Of a stretch of 64,000 nt of DNA, positions 53,891-64,000 are shown one piece after another (within the stretch, counting starts at the first letter, position 1; every line of letters begins with the position of its first letter). The translations under genes and the position numbers were made by a program. Source of the DNA: Pseudogymnoascus destructans (Eukaryota; Ascomycota; Leotiomycetes; Thelebolales; Thelebolaceae); the NCBI RefSeq assembly GCF_001641265.1, contig NW_020167539.1:496001-560000 (forward strand), given 5' to 3'. The notes beneath the pieces were generated by a model, which was not told the origin of the DNA, made no database searches, and saw nothing but the letters and a program-made list of their open reading frames with translations.

Positions 53891-54886
53891 ATGAAGCGAC
53901 GAGCTATCGACGAACTCGTTTACGAGCACATGTTCCCTCGCCCAAAGCCGACAGATCCTCAGAATTGGGCCAAATTTCTGGAACGACACCTACTCACAGA
54001 GGTACGACAAGAAACGGCTTGCTTCTATGGCTCCCTAGATACCCGAGAGGCCCAGTATCCCGGCCTCGACTACTCATATCCACCCCATCGAATGCGCCTT
54101 TCCCGCTTCACATGGCACAGGCGGCTCTTCCGGGCTTTCGACACTCTCAAACTGACGGAGTCGGAGATTGCTGGGTTAACACACTGGGAAGGGACGAGAT
54201 GGGCAAAGGAGCGGTTCGAGAAGGAGCAGAATATCAAGATTAGGGACACCACCGGTGATTGCATTCAAGATTGGGTTGACCCAACCGATACGCGCCCCGA
54301 GATGTCGTCACTGCCGGCGCGAGAAGCCGTATTCTACGAGTTTGATGAGGCTGAGGAGAATGAAGGCTCAGACGACCCCGACCAGATGGACGAGGATGGC
54401 GAGGAGAGCGATGTTGAGGTTGAAAGCGTAGGCGTGGAGCTGAATCGGCGTCTACGAGCAGGATTCAGCGACGAGGAATACGAGCAGTGGCTGAAGGAGG
54501 CAGCGGAAGCCGGGGGGGTGTCCGTATTGCCTGGCCAAAGCCTGCCCTTGAGCAACGCGGTACCCAGCCAGGCGTCGGTATATACAAGATTGCCCCCGAG
54601 CATCATCAATGCCATACTGCAAGGCAATGGACTTCGAAACGGCTCTGTATCTTCCACCCCTCGCCAAGGGGCCTCTACATCAACCTCCAGCACGGACAGA
54701 ACCAGGGGCCCAAGTGCTACATCACCTGTTGAAAATGGGTCTGCGCAGGTCCTAAACTTGATGCGTTCTCTTCCACGTATGAGACTGATTGGTTCACGTC
54801 CCACACATTCCACGACAAACCGAGCTCCAGGTGATCGAGTCTTTGGCCAGGGTTCGTCGCGGCCACCAAATTCGTTTCAACGTTGA
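53891..54886 (+). CDS. Unassigned protein with conserved-looking N-terminus
   Basis: A single-exon frame; 331 residues from ATG 53891 (MKRRAIDELVYEHMFPRPKP), which looks like the real start; the frame opens 20 codons earlier at 53831. I do not recognise the family. The first 130 residues look folded and conserved-like: TDPQNWAKFLERHLLTEVRQ, YPPHRMRLSRFTWHRRLFRA and LTESEIAGLTHWEGTRWAKE. The latter resembles a short helical motif with a WEGT core. Around residues 155-190 there is an acidic run (EENEGSDDPDQMDEDGEESD), followed by a helical patch (FSDEEYEQWLKEAAEAGG) and a Ser/Thr/Arg-rich tail, possibly disordered. The acidic stretch and size would suit a nuclear or chromatin-associated protein, but that is a guess. 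Confidence 0.7.
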   Translation: MKRRAIDELVYEHMFPRPKPTDPQNWAKFLERHLLTEVRQETACFYGSLDTREAQYPGLDYSYPPHRMRLSRFTWHRRLFRAFDTLKLTESEIAGLTHWEGTRWAKERFEKEQNIKIRDTTGDCIQDWVDPTDTRPEMSSLPAREAVFYEFDEAEENEGSDDPDQMDEDGEESDVEVESVGVELNRRLRAGFSDEEYEQWLKEAAEAGGVSVLPGQSLPLSNAVPSQASVYTRLPPSIINAILQGNGLRNGSVSSTPRQGASTSTSSTDRTRGPSATSPVENGSAQVLNLMRSLPRMRLIGSRPTHSTTNRAPGDRVFGQGSSRPPNSFQR

Positions 54887-55282
54887 CGTTGTCGGAGAGT
54901 TCAGTGATTGGCGCCATGTGGGTTTGGACCGGCGGTTTAAATATGGAGTTGGGCGTTGCTTTGATTGCATGGAAATGCTCAGAACTAGCGTTTTATGTGC
55001 ACTTGCACTATGGCATTTCATTTTTTTCGTTGCAACAGTTTGCTAGTCAAGAATGTTGAGCAGCGCATTATATACATGGGTTATGGGTCAGGCGTCCGCG
55101 AGAATAGATGGTTATTGAGGGCTACAAAGTTTAGCTACAGCGCAATGATATTTAAATAATAGATTTTACCACTGACTTCTGGGTTTATACGTGAGGTTTT
55201 CACAGGAGAGTTACTTTTTACAACAAACGACCTATTCAGTAATTTGAAAGGAGGCAGCCACAAAATATGCCAACCATTTTGC
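54887..55282. other. Intergenic, no gene seen
   Basis: 3' flanks only, AT-rich. No feature was recognised. Confidence 0.4.
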
Positions 55283-56168
55283 CTATTGTATAGCACAACA
55301 CTTGCGGCGATCAGCCTGCCTTGCCCTCCATGCCTCGACATCAGCTATAAATTTGTTGTGCTCAGTGCATTTCGCAACAGCAAGAGCGGGGGTTGGATCC
55401 GCGTCTCGATCCAGCAAGAACCAGGCCAGTTCGCGCGTATCTGTGTCCAATCCATAGGATTTAGGAATGTAACAGGTCTGTGTTCCCCAACGATCAGGCA
55501 GATTTCTTCCCGGTGGTTGGTCAGGAGCCTTCACGTCAATCCCGACCACCTCATATTTCCGTGCACTTTTGGGGGCTTTTTTATCTTCTTCTTCTCCGCG
55601 GCTGGCTTCTTCTCTAGGATCGGCCTGATAATGAGTAGTAGTTTCGATGGCGAAATGCAGCGGACGTCAACCCAGGGGAGCCCCTTTAGAGCTCAAACGT
55701 CGCTACATTGGATGAATATGCAGCCTTTTCGAGCACCTGTTGGCATTTGCGCTGGGACATAGTGATTATATCGTCCCGTAGTGGCTCCTGATCTCTTGGA
55801 AACACGCTCGCACCATGCTCTAGACACCAGGTAACCAGGTCGATATCCCCAAGAACACTCCACATAAAGGGTTCGCGAATCATCGCGCATTAATGTCCCA
55901 GCCGTGTGCGAACAGGATCTCGAGTATTGGTTTTGTCCTTGGGCTACGCCATGCGACTTCCCCTGGCCTCGAGCTCTTGACATTGTTTGATAAGGTGCAT
56001 CAGGGCATTCGTCGCATTCTTTTCGACTGCGAGTGCGCAAAACTCATGGAGCAGCTCGAGTTCGCTGAGAGGCCTTCGAAAAGGCCTGGTCCACGAGCGT
56101 CGTATCTCCTTCTCACATGCTGTGGCGGCGAGCGTCCACGTCGGTCTATCGCGGGAGTATAATACCAT
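55283..56168 (-). pseudogene. Frameshifted ankyrin-repeat protein gene
   Basis: Reading the minus strand from ATG 56168, ankyrin-like segments occur in three different frames. RPLSELELLHEFCALAVEKN with ATNALMHLIKQCQE is followed by a shift into PRTKPILEILFAHGWDINAR, then a second shift into IREPFMWSVLGDIDLVTWCL with EHGASVFPRDQEPL. Finally RPLHFAIETTTHYQADPREE runs on after an in-frame TGA and ends in DTDTRELAWFLLDRDADPTP and KCCAIQ. No GT..AG introns explain the changes. The stop next to RPLHF could be a CGA-to-TGA change. Repeat-like LL-A-HGA-D-x-R cores support ankyrin repeats. Assembly errors are the alternative explanation. Confidence 0.65.
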
Positions 56169-56554
56169 TGCTATTAGTCGGGTGGTATATTATCGTAAAT
56201 GGTTATCATTTCTGGGCTGGATCTTTAGGTGCTCGACATTTTACTCGATCCCCATCTCTATACCAGGGCATGTGTTGGTTGGGCTCCCATGTTTGAATAT
56301 TTATACTTTAATATTTTATTTGTCGAGATAATAAAAACCACCCAAATAAACGCAAACACTTGGACTAGGAAAGGTTTTTTATATGACAAACGGCAGGTGC
56401 TAGAGAAACGCCGGATACATGCTGGTATAGTAATTCAGCATTATTGTTAAGTTAACTGGAGCTATATTGTTTTTCCTTTGACCAGCCTCATTCCGTTGCC
56501 CAAAAGGACTCGAGATATCGTATAACCGCAAAACCACGGGACGGCTACAACGCC
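56169..56554. other. Intergenic, no gene seen
   Basis: AT-rich; 5' side of the ankyrin pseudogene and 3' flank of RAD1. Nothing recognised. Confidence 0.4.
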
Positions 56555-57618
56555 CTATACTTCTTCCCCATTGTCGTCATAGTTATCATCCTCGCTTTCA
56601 GTATCATCTTCATCCCCACTGATAAAGGGTACAAATCTGAAATCAATAAAACTTATTCCGCCCCCTTCCACCTCAATCATAAATTGCAACGACAGGACTC
56701 CCTGGCTGTCGCCTCGGAAGCTGACCTTGCTCGCCAGCTTCATGGCCTCCACGGCTGCTTTGACCATCTCAAATTTATAATATTGCGTCCAATTCCGGCC
56801 GACCGAGAATGTCTCGAGCAAGTCCCTGCTCTTGCTGAACTCCACAGTCGTGCTGCCCAACGAGCCAGTGGCCGATAGTGAGAAGAACGGTGAATTTGGC
56901 GAAGCGACAACCTTTAGTCGGTTGGAGGAGGTTGCAGACGTAGCTGTCATTGAGGCAATCTCCAGAAACGCATCGTAGAGAAATTGAGCCTGCATAATAA
57001 TCTTCACTTCCAACTCTTGCTTGTTAAATGGGATTTCATCGGCATTCTCCGGCTCGTAGGAGTTCAGATTGCACGTAGTAGTAACGCCAGATTCCTCAAG
57101 TATGATACGGAATGGTTCGCCAACGCCAACGTAAGAAAAGCGACAGACACCTGTCATGCCAAGAGTCTGGTTGCTGAAGGCAGTGATTCTGTGTGGGCGG
57201 ATACTGGTGGCATACTTGTCAGACTCCGGTTTGGAGAAACGAGATGAAGCCTCGGAGGCACCGAAAATCTGAAGGGTCTCGAGCAGTGCCGTCAAAGATA
57301 CTTGGAATGATGGGGGTTCGGCCGTATCGTTGCCGTCGGATGTGGGGGGGTTATATGTAAAGGATGTAAAGAGAGCTTTATCAAGAAATGCGGTTGCTGA
57401 AATTGTAAGTATAGGCCAACTGAGCATACTCCAGTGCTGTGCATACCTTGCATGACGCGGCCCTCCTCCACGGCAAATTGAATCCCTTCAGGGGAGATAT
57501 GGATTTGAACCTTTGACGCAAAGCGAATACAGTTAAGAAGTTGGCAGAGTTGTCTAACAGATGTAGATACTGCGTTGAATATTGGGACAGGGTCCTCGGT
57601 CTCTATTATGGCCGACAT
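56555..57618 (-). CDS. RAD1: Checkpoint clamp (9-1-1) subunit Rad1
   Basis: Exons 57618-57447 and 57396-56555; product 337 residues. Rad1 (Rad17 in budding yeast) forms the PCNA-like clamp with Rad9 and Hus1 that is loaded at damaged DNA and activates checkpoint kinases. The first exon opens the clamp fold: FNAVSTSVRQLCQLLNCIRF, then VQIHISPEGIQFAVEEGRVM. It joins at Q|AT to ATAFLDKALFTSFTY. Later segments FQVSLTALLETLQIFGAS, CNLNSYEPENADEIPF, LKVVASPNSPFFSLSATGSL and GVLSLQFMIEVEGGGISFID match Rad1. The C-terminus is acidic (GDEDDTESEDDNYDDNGEEV), like several fungal Rad1. The window also has CHK1, a downstream kinase of this pathway, but not adjacent. Confidence 0.93.
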
Positions 57619-57900
57619 GGTGAATTCTCATACCACGGAAAGCCGCGAAGGAGTCAAAAGAGGTATCTTGATTCGCTAATCATACACTGCCCATAGATCT
57701 TCTCTTCAAATGCCCTTAAGTCGTGGAGGGCATGCTATTATACATAGGCAAGGGATCGACGGGGGGGTATATTCGATGACTTTGTCTCTTGTGCTTTCAC
57801 TTCGCAAGCCAATTGATAAATTCTTGAGCACGATGAGTCGCAGTCGGCTCTGGCCTTCCTTATTCACGCTCTTCCCACCCAATGGCAACACCGAGCGAAT

Positions 57901-58197
57901 CTAAACGTAGACCCCAACTGCACAGATCATATACACTGCACCGAAGCCGATCGCGAGGGCAGCCGGGACGCCGACAAGTGGGAGGTTTGTGACTGAACGA
58001 TCTAAGTATGGATAAGTAAATGACAGATATTTCTGGGTGTATTGGGGATCCCTACTCAAACCAAAATATCCGCTCAGTAATATGCCCAAAGCAAGCAACG
58101 AGAAACCGAGTGAGAACTGGCTGTCCTTGCTGATTGACGGGGCAAACTGATTGCCTACAGCACCTTCCCAGACTTCACGAAGCGATGATTGAGGCAT
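57901..58197 (-). CDS. OST5: Oligosaccharyltransferase subunit Ost5
   Basis: Single exon, 98 residues. Ost5 is a small two-helix subunit of the endoplasmic reticulum oligosaccharyltransferase, interacting with Ost1. Two membrane segments are visible (FSLGFSLLALGILLSGYFGL and VPAALAIGFGAVYMICAVGV). The motif just before the first (QFAPSISKDSQFSLGF) and the C-terminal GVYV end match yeast Ost5 (FGVYV). Yeast Ost5 is 86 residues, so length fits. The start at 58197 gives the short lumenal N-terminus expected. It is in tandem with RAD1 downstream (282 bp gap) and divergent from GCN5. Confidence 0.85.
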   Translation of the reverse strand: MPQSSLREVWEGAVGNQFAPSISKDSQFSLGFSLLALGILLSGYFGLSRDPQYTQKYLSFTYPYLDRSVTNLPLVGVPAALAIGFGAVYMICAVGVYV

Positions 58198-58547
58198 ATG
58201 AGGTTTGCCGATAAGGGATTGAAGCTTGTTGGGTTGAATTTAACGTTGGCCTTCGTAGGAGCAGGGCTGTGGAATTAAATCGACAGGTGCATTCGAAAGC
58301 CTGGCTGATGAAGGGTATGCGACGTTGATGTGAAGCTCCGAAGACACATGTACTACTTTACAGTGGGTATGGTACAATCATTATGTACCTATTGACGCTT
58401 ATCTACTTTGGATTTAGCGGAAGAACCGCATCGGCCTCGCCACGACCAGGACTGATCGGCGATAACAGTCGCGACGACGGCAATATCAAAGACAACAAGT
58501 TACAAGTTCCTTTGTGGCATGAGTAGCAACATAGTCGCACTTTCACA
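58198..58547. promoter_or_regulatory. Shared divergent promoter of OST5 and GCN5
   Basis: 350 bp between the two start codons. No specific site was assigned. Confidence 0.4.
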
Positions 58548-59906
58548 ATGGCGCCTATGAAGGATGACAGTCAGTATTTTCTCTAATCCTACCAAGCACC
58601 CACAAGTTAACGATGTGTACTTCAGATTCTAAGCGGAAAGCTGTTGACGACCCCACAACCCCGTCGGCGAACAAGAGAGTGAAGAGCTCGCACAGTGATT
58701 CTCCAGAGCCAAAGAAGATACCAGCACTGCCAGCGCATCCAGTGCCCTTCCCTGAGAAGGTGAGCCTTTCCTCCCCCCTCAGATCAATGGACGACTCGAA
58801 TGGAACATACTTGCCACCATGTTGTATATGCGCTGGACCCCGAAGCTAACATCTCGAAGCCTGCAGTGATCGAAGAGCGAAATGGCGAAATTGAGTTCCG
58901 AGTGGTCAATAACGACAACCTCCGCGAAAGCCTGATAATACTCACTGGCCTAAAATGTATCTTCCAAAAGCAACTCCCCAAAATGCCAAAGGACTATATT
59001 GCACGGCTGGTGTACGATCGAACGCACTTGTCGATGGCGATAGTGAAGAAACCATTGGAAGTTGTTGGGGGGATCACATACCGGCCGTTCAAAGGCAGAC
59101 AATTTGCCGAAATCGTATTCTGCGCGATTTCATCCGACCAGCAAGTTAAGGGCTACGGCGCGCATCTCATGTCACATCTAAAAGACTATGTCAAAGCTAC
59201 CTCGGACGTTATGCATTTCCTGACATACGCCGACAACTACGCTATCGGCTACTTCAAAAAACAAGGTTTCACCAAGGAAATTACTCTCGAGAAGCCTCGG
59301 TGGATGGGATACATCAAAGATTACGAAGGAGGAACGATCATGCAGTGCACGATGCTACCCAAAATCCGATACTTGGAGATGGGTCGCATGCTCTTGAAGC
59401 AGAAGGAAGCAGTACACGCCAAGATCCGGGCATTCAGCAAATCACACAAGGTCCACTCGCCACCTAAGCAATGGAAGAATGGACCGTGTAAGATCGATCC
59501 AATGCAAATCGAAGCCATCCGGGCATCTGGCTGGTCAGCTGATATGGATGAACTTGCCCGGCAACCGCGCCACGGCCCCAATTATAGCCAATTACTGCAT
59601 CTGCTTAACGACATGCAAAACCACGCATCTGCATGGCCATTCTTGCACCCGGTCAGCCGAGAGGATGTGGCGGACTACTACGAAGTCATCAAGGAGCCCA
59701 TGGACCTTTCTACCATGGAAACGAAGTTGGAAGCAGATAACTATGCTACTCCGGAAGATTTCATCAAGGATGCGAAGTTGGTGTTTGATAACTGCCGGAA
59801 GTACAATAACGAGACGACGCCGTATGCGAAGTCGGCCAACAAATTGGAGAAGTTTATGTGGCAGCAGATCAAGGCGATACCGGAATGGTCTCATCTTGAA
59901 CAGTAG
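58548..59906 (+). CDS. GCN5: Histone acetyltransferase Gcn5 (SAGA/ADA)
   Basis: Exons 58548-58569, 58626-58759 and 58860-59906; product 400 residues. Gcn5 acetylates histone H3 tails as catalytic subunit of SAGA and ADA. The tiny first exon (MAPMKDD) leads to a basic, disordered N-terminus and [21 protein letters not shown], then [20 protein letters not shown]. Motif A is [20 protein letters not shown], the acetyl-CoA loop, followed by [20 protein letters not shown]. The catalytic Glu lies in FAEIVFCAI. The C-terminal bromodomain reads [20 protein letters not shown], then [20 protein letters not shown] and [20 protein letters not shown]. Length matches yeast Gcn5 (439) and fungal GcnE (about 400). 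The second intron (58760-58859) is 100 nt; its acceptor was chosen for the conserved PEKPA junction. Confidence 0.96.
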
Positions 59907-60078
59907 ACGATTTCTACTTTCTGATATGATACCCTTTACTGCACGTGGTGGTGTGGTAATATTACGAATTGGATGGCGTTTAGGGGGGACACGGACTGGT
60001 CGGTCGATATGGTTGGGTTTGCGACAAATGCATCGCAGGTTTTCAGGAATAGATATGCCTTTGCCTATCAAATACGTC

Positions 60079-62620
60079 TTATGTCAATACAGTGGTCTTC
60101 ATGTGCTCTTCCACCTCTGCGGCCTCCAAGACATCTCCGCCGTCAACCCATACCTTTGCCAGCTCCTTCTCAATCTCTGCGTGCCTGTCCTTCCACTCTT
60201 GGACTTTGCCAATGTGCTCTCTGAGCTCTTGGAGCTCCCTCTCCACGTTCATCTTCTCCTTTTCTGTTCCGATACGCTCATATTCCCATTCATCCCCATT
60301 CTCTCCGAGGCCAAGGGTGAGGTTAAACGTGTGATATTTCTTCAGCGATGCTCTCGTCGAGATTGTAATTAAAGCTATACAAGTTAGTGAAATGAGGTTG
60401 GTAAATATGCGGTGAGACTCACTGATTCCCTTATCCTTGGCTGTCTCGTAGAGGATGCCTTCAACATCGTTCGAGACAGCGCTGGTGCCTTCGTCAATAA
60501 AGGCGTATCGGGGCTCGTGATACAGCAATCGTGCGATCGCCATCCGTTGCTTCTCTCCACCGCTAAGCACATCTTTCCACTCCTTGCGAGTATCCCAGCC
60601 ACCCTCGCGCTCTGGGAGATATCCCAGATGTGCCTCTTCCAGAATACGCTGGAGCTCACTATCCCTGCGGCCACGGTCCCTCATTTCGAACTCCCCATCA
60701 GGGTATATCACTTGGTCCCTAAGAGTCCCAACGCTTAGATAAGGGCGCTGTGGTAAGAACATGATCCCATCAGTGCCAACACTGCGAGGCTTGCTCGCAA
60801 GGCCTCTGTATACAGGCCACAGCCCAGCTACGATCCTCGAGATGGCACTCTTTCCAACGCCATTTGCACCGGAGATCAGGAGATGCTCCCCAGAATGCAC
60901 GATGATCGACAGAGAGTCGACCAGCTCATCGCCTCCATTGGGGAACAGCGACGGAGCTACTACCGGAACGTTTTCCAGTCGTACTCCATCATAGCCCTTC
61001 TGGGTAGTGCCTTGAACGTCTGAAACGGAGTATAACTCCGCGCTAGTCCCACGTTGTGGATAATATGCATTCGCCTCGACTCGGTGTAGCGTTGATATCA
61101 AGGTGTATACTCGAGAGGTATACCCTGCGAGTTCAGATAGATCCTTAATGGAATACATCATCCGTCCGCCCGCATCGGCAAGCGAGAGCATCAGGCGTTT
61201 GTTGGTGATAAAATCCTTCATTCGCCCTTGTTCTCTACCTCCCTTGACCGTAGATTCGATAAGCTCTGCAGCGCCTCCGATTCCGCCCCAGGTGGGTAGG
61301 AAGATGGGGAGGGCCGTGAGAAGATAGCCGTAAGCGCTCCAACTATATTTCAAGACAAAGTCTTCTAAAATGTTGTACCTGATCTTCAGGGTAAAAATGA
61401 GCTCCATCCACTTCTTCAGCGACACAAACTCCTTGTTTAAGAAGGCCTTCTCCATGTCCGCTCCTCCGTAAAAGGCAACTTCCTCGGCATTGGCAATAAG
61501 TCGGGCGTGAAGCCCTCTGAAGTCGCCCTCCTTGCGGCCTTCTATGGCCTTCAATTTTCCGAAATTCGGCGATAGCTTTCGTAGAATTGTGGCAGTCAAT
61601 ATGTAATTGCTGAGAAGGCCGCTCAAGGCTAGAGGCCCAAGTGAACAATACAGTTGGTAATTGAACACACATAGATCAACAAAAGGTTTCCCTAATGAGG
61701 AATATAGCTTGGCAGCAGACGTGCAGAATAGTGTCAGGTCTTGGGTAATGAATTGATCGGCGCTCTGGCCTACACCGCCGTCCAAGTTGGAGAGTTTATA
61801 ATAGTTCAGGTTGTCGTTCAAATAAAGATCGTGTATGTATCTTGTAAGTCGTGTTCGGAAAGCTATGGAAACCTTGGATTGCATGAATTTAATCATGGCA
61901 TTTGTGTAAGAGGCTACCGCTCCAATGCCACACCACTAAGATATGTCAGTTATTTTGCATGTCATTTGAAGGTACGCGCATGCGCGTCATACATACCTTG
62001 ATAATGCCCAAGGCAAAAGACTTCCCGTGGCCTGCAACAAGATCTCGGACAATTTCTCCATCAAGTCTTGCGATTACCAAAGACAGGTACGTGCGAAGAA
62101 GTAGGAAAACGCCGTGGCTTAGCAAGAGGCCCGTCTCCTTACTACGCCACCTGGGTATCATAATGCTCAAAAGGCTCAGGAACTGGTGAAGAAATGCTAG
62201 GTTAAGACCGGGCTTTGCCTGAAGATGTGGCGTAGGCTGGCCATCTACCATTCCAGAGGCGCGCGGTGGATTAAGGAATAGCCGGCGATGAGCGTCGAAG
62301 GTCGTAGGCTTTGTCGGGTGAATTGTAACCTTTGATGTCGCGTCCCCATAGGGTACGACAAGTGTCCTTGACCCATCTTTGTTTTTGAGCCCGGAATTAC
62401 TTCGTAGCAAGCGTCGGCCCTCCTCCTTCTCGGAGGCCTTCTTCTTCCACCATCGCCGTCCTCCGGCTCCACTGGCAATAATTGACAGGAGGAGCGCAAG
62501 TGTAGCCAGCAGGCGCGTAGATCGGGAAGTTGCCTTATATTTTCCGATGAACAGCTTCGTATAATAGGCGTGCAGGCGTTTGAGAGGCTCGACCCCCCTC
62601 AGTGTAGATTGTACAGCCAT
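60079..62620 (-). CDS. Peroxisomal ABC half-transporter for very-long-chain acyl-CoA (ABCD family)
   Basis: Exons 62620-61997, 61935-60423 and 60374-60079; product 810 residues. ABCD transporters (yeast Pxa1/Pxa2) import activated long-chain fatty acids into peroxisomes for beta-oxidation. The N-terminal membrane half includes LLATLALLLSIIASGAGG and LLLSHGVFLLLRTYLSLVIA, then the family signature EEVAFYGGADMEKAFL. The nucleotide-binding domain has Walker A GANGVGKSAISR, signature LSGGEKQRMAIARLL and Walker B YAFIDEGTSAVS. The H-loop region ITLITISTRASLKKYHTFNL is restored only by splicing the last intron. This intron (60375-60422, 48 nt) contains no stop in frame and is a multiple of three. 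Whether it is Pxa1 or Pxa2 is not clear. The C-terminus is a charged helix. Start 62620 preferred over the in-frame ATG at 62647. Confidence 0.9.
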
Positions 62621-63666
62621 GTTTGCACTCAAAGGTGTTAAAACCAAGGCGGGTTGTTCTCAGCAATGCCCTTCAATTGGACCCATGATATTCTATCCGG
62701 GCCGTTTATGAATCACAGCAGATAGAAGCTTAACAACAAAGCCACCTCTCTCTTATTCACATTATCTTCCCGCTGGCTTCTGGCGACAGGCAGCTGTAGA
62801 TGTGCGCGTAGATTGTTGATTGGGATTCGGAGACGTGTAGTTGAAGGCGTTGTAACCGGAGTTGGCGCTGTGCCCGGACGATCCATCATCGATCGACATG
62901 TGAAAGGTCGCTAAGGCTCCAAGGCTATGCGGTCATATTTCAGTTTCTAGTGCAGTAGCAAAAGGCCAAAAGGCCAAAAGGCCAAAAGGGGTAATTGTCT
63001 TTTCCCCCGTATGATTGTCCAACGCCCGGTTTGTCTTGGTCGCTGTCCTCCTCGATGGCTAAACCATACTACATAGTAGTATAGTCGTCGTCTCAGTATC
63101 AACACACAACGTCCCACTGTCCTGTGGAACAGACCCATGATGCCCATAATAGTCGTCGTCTCAGTATCAACACACAACGTCCCACTGTTCTGTGGAACGA
63201 GACCCATGATGCCCATAATTGAGGGCAAATAGCCGCCGGGTAAATAGGTCGTCGATGCTTAGACTCGTTGGGGCTCCAGTTGGCTCTTTGGCCTTGTTGA
63301 CCCCCCCACCTATAGCATCCTCAAACCCTCCTTCCGTCACTTTGCCAGTGACTAAACCCAGCTGTACACTGGATGCTGCCTGTCCAAATCCTCGGATTTT
63401 CTTGCGCATGTGTGGTCTTGTCTTCGTAATTGATTGGGATATAAGCTTGGAGACATCGCCTGGTCCCCATTTTGCCCTTCCTGATAAAAACAGCCGTTGA
63501 AATAGCCGGCTTGCCCCATAGTGCTATGAGTATACCACTTATATATACCACCTGCGCCCCTCCCCTCCCACAGAACCGACATTCTGAGCGGCTTGATCCT
63601 GAGTAGAGCGCCTTTTGCTATTATTTTTATACCCTTCCAAACAATCTATAACTGAGTTTCGCAAAG
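62621..63666. other. Divergent intergenic region between ABCD transporter and xylose reductase
   Basis: About 1.05 kb. It contains a tandem 68-bp repeat (next entry), a short AAAGGCC array at about 62959-62990, and a CT-rich stretch before the reductase. No gene was recognised. Confidence 0.45.
63082..63218. repeat. Tandem 68-bp direct repeat
   Basis: Two consecutive copies, starting at 63082 and 63150, of a block beginning TAGTCGTCGTCTCAGTATCA and ending GACCCATGATGCCCATAA. They differ by one substitution (TCC/TTC) and one inserted base (AACA/AACGA). Confidence 0.95.
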
Positions 63667-64000
63667 ATGCCTGTCCCAAACATCAAGCTCAACAATGGCT
63701 TTGAGATGCCACAAGTAGGCCTCGGCCTGTGGAAGGTTGGCAACGATACTTGCGCCGATACCGTCTACAACGCCATCAAGACTGGTTACCGTCTGTTCGA
63801 TGGAGCTTGTGGTGTGGCCCCCCATTCCGCCATTTTGGTTTGCGACAAGACGTGCTAAGCCGCCTTATAGATTACGGAAATGAGGTTGAGGCTGGCCAGG
63901 GTGTTGCCCGTGCCATCAAGGAGGGTCTGGTGAAGCGCGAGGACCTCTTTATCGTCTCCAAGCTGTGGAACAGCTTCCACGACAAGGAGCAGGTCGAGCC
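63667..64000 (+). CDS. XYL1: D-xylose reductase (aldo-keto reductase), 5' part
   Basis: Exon 1 63667-63811, intron 63812-63870, exon 2 63871 to the right edge (partial; about 91 residues visible). The enzyme reduces D-xylose to xylitol with NAD(P)H, the first step of fungal pentose catabolism. The start reads [20 protein letters not shown], then [20 protein letters not shown], the AKR fold beginning. Catalytic residues: Asp45 in YRLFDGAC and Tyr50 in DYGNE. The intron lies between them (GAC G|GTGTGG ... TATAG|AT TAC). [20 protein letters not shown] then [12 protein letters not shown] gives the next catalytic Lys in IVSKLWNS. A full-length protein would be about 320 residues. Other aldo-keto reductases (for example glycerol or arabinose reductases) are the alternative, but the FDGACDYGNE motif is typical of Xyl1. 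Confidence 0.92.

Overview
The window is nuclear chromosomal DNA of a filamentous ascomycete (Pezizomycotina). Most genes carry short introns (about 48-60 nt) with GT..AG ends and CTAAC-type branch sites. The gene set is typical of that group: a TEA/AbaA-type regulator, the polarisome scaffold Spa2, an Nbp2-type SH3 adaptor, a Zn2Cys6 regulator, a Rax1-like RGS protein, a D-xylose reductase and a pogo/Fot1 transposon relic. I cannot place it below subphylum from the sequence alone.

Layout. 0-14 kb: the N-terminal part of VPS13 (minus, runs off the left edge), a 10-bp minisatellite, a SprT-like metalloprotease, the exon-junction RNA-binding protein Y14, an SH3 protein (NBP2-like) and the CTD phosphatase SSU72, separated by 0.6-1.8 kb gaps with satellites and one decayed gene. 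14-26.6 kb: SPA2, CHK1, an anaphase-promoting-complex E2 (UBC11/UBE2C type), ribosomal protein L31, a Rax1-like RGS membrane protein and a second SprT-like gene. 26.6-30.4 kb: a gene-free stretch packed with unrelated minisatellites. 30.4-44.5 kb: an ELL-type elongation factor, an internally deleted pogo/Fot1 element with intact terminal repeats, dynein light chain LC8, the rRNA-processing factor MRD1, the TEA-domain regulator and mitochondrial cytochrome b5 reductase MCR1. 45-64 kb: a Zn2Cys6 regulator, a DNAJC11-type J protein, FRG1, a 2-oxoglutarate/Fe(II) oxygenase-like protein, an unassigned conserved-looking protein, a frameshifted ankyrin pseudogene, the RAD1 checkpoint clamp subunit, OST5, GCN5, a peroxisomal ABC half-transporter and the 5' part of D-xylose reductase.

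These are mostly independent housekeeping genes, not a cluster. Functional themes recur: the DNA damage checkpoint (CHK1, RAD1, possibly the SprT-like proteases), RNA polymerase II and chromatin (SSU72, ELL, GCN5), RNA and ribosome biogenesis (Y14, MRD1, RPL31), polarity and signalling (SPA2, NBP2, RGS) and mitochondrial or peroxisomal function (MCR1, DNAJC11-like, ABCD transporter). Many neighbours are divergent pairs sharing short promoters, notably CHK1/UBC11, where an E2F/MBF-like palindrome sits in the shared region.

I see no convincing new multi-gene system. The most unusual items are the 816-bp pogo deletion derivative, the satellite-dense 27-30 kb block, two divergent SprT-like proteases, the broken ankyrin gene and an intron that splits the catalytic arginine codon of SSU72. 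Exon boundaries were assigned by hand from reading-frame continuity, splice consensus and remembered family motifs; no alignment was run.
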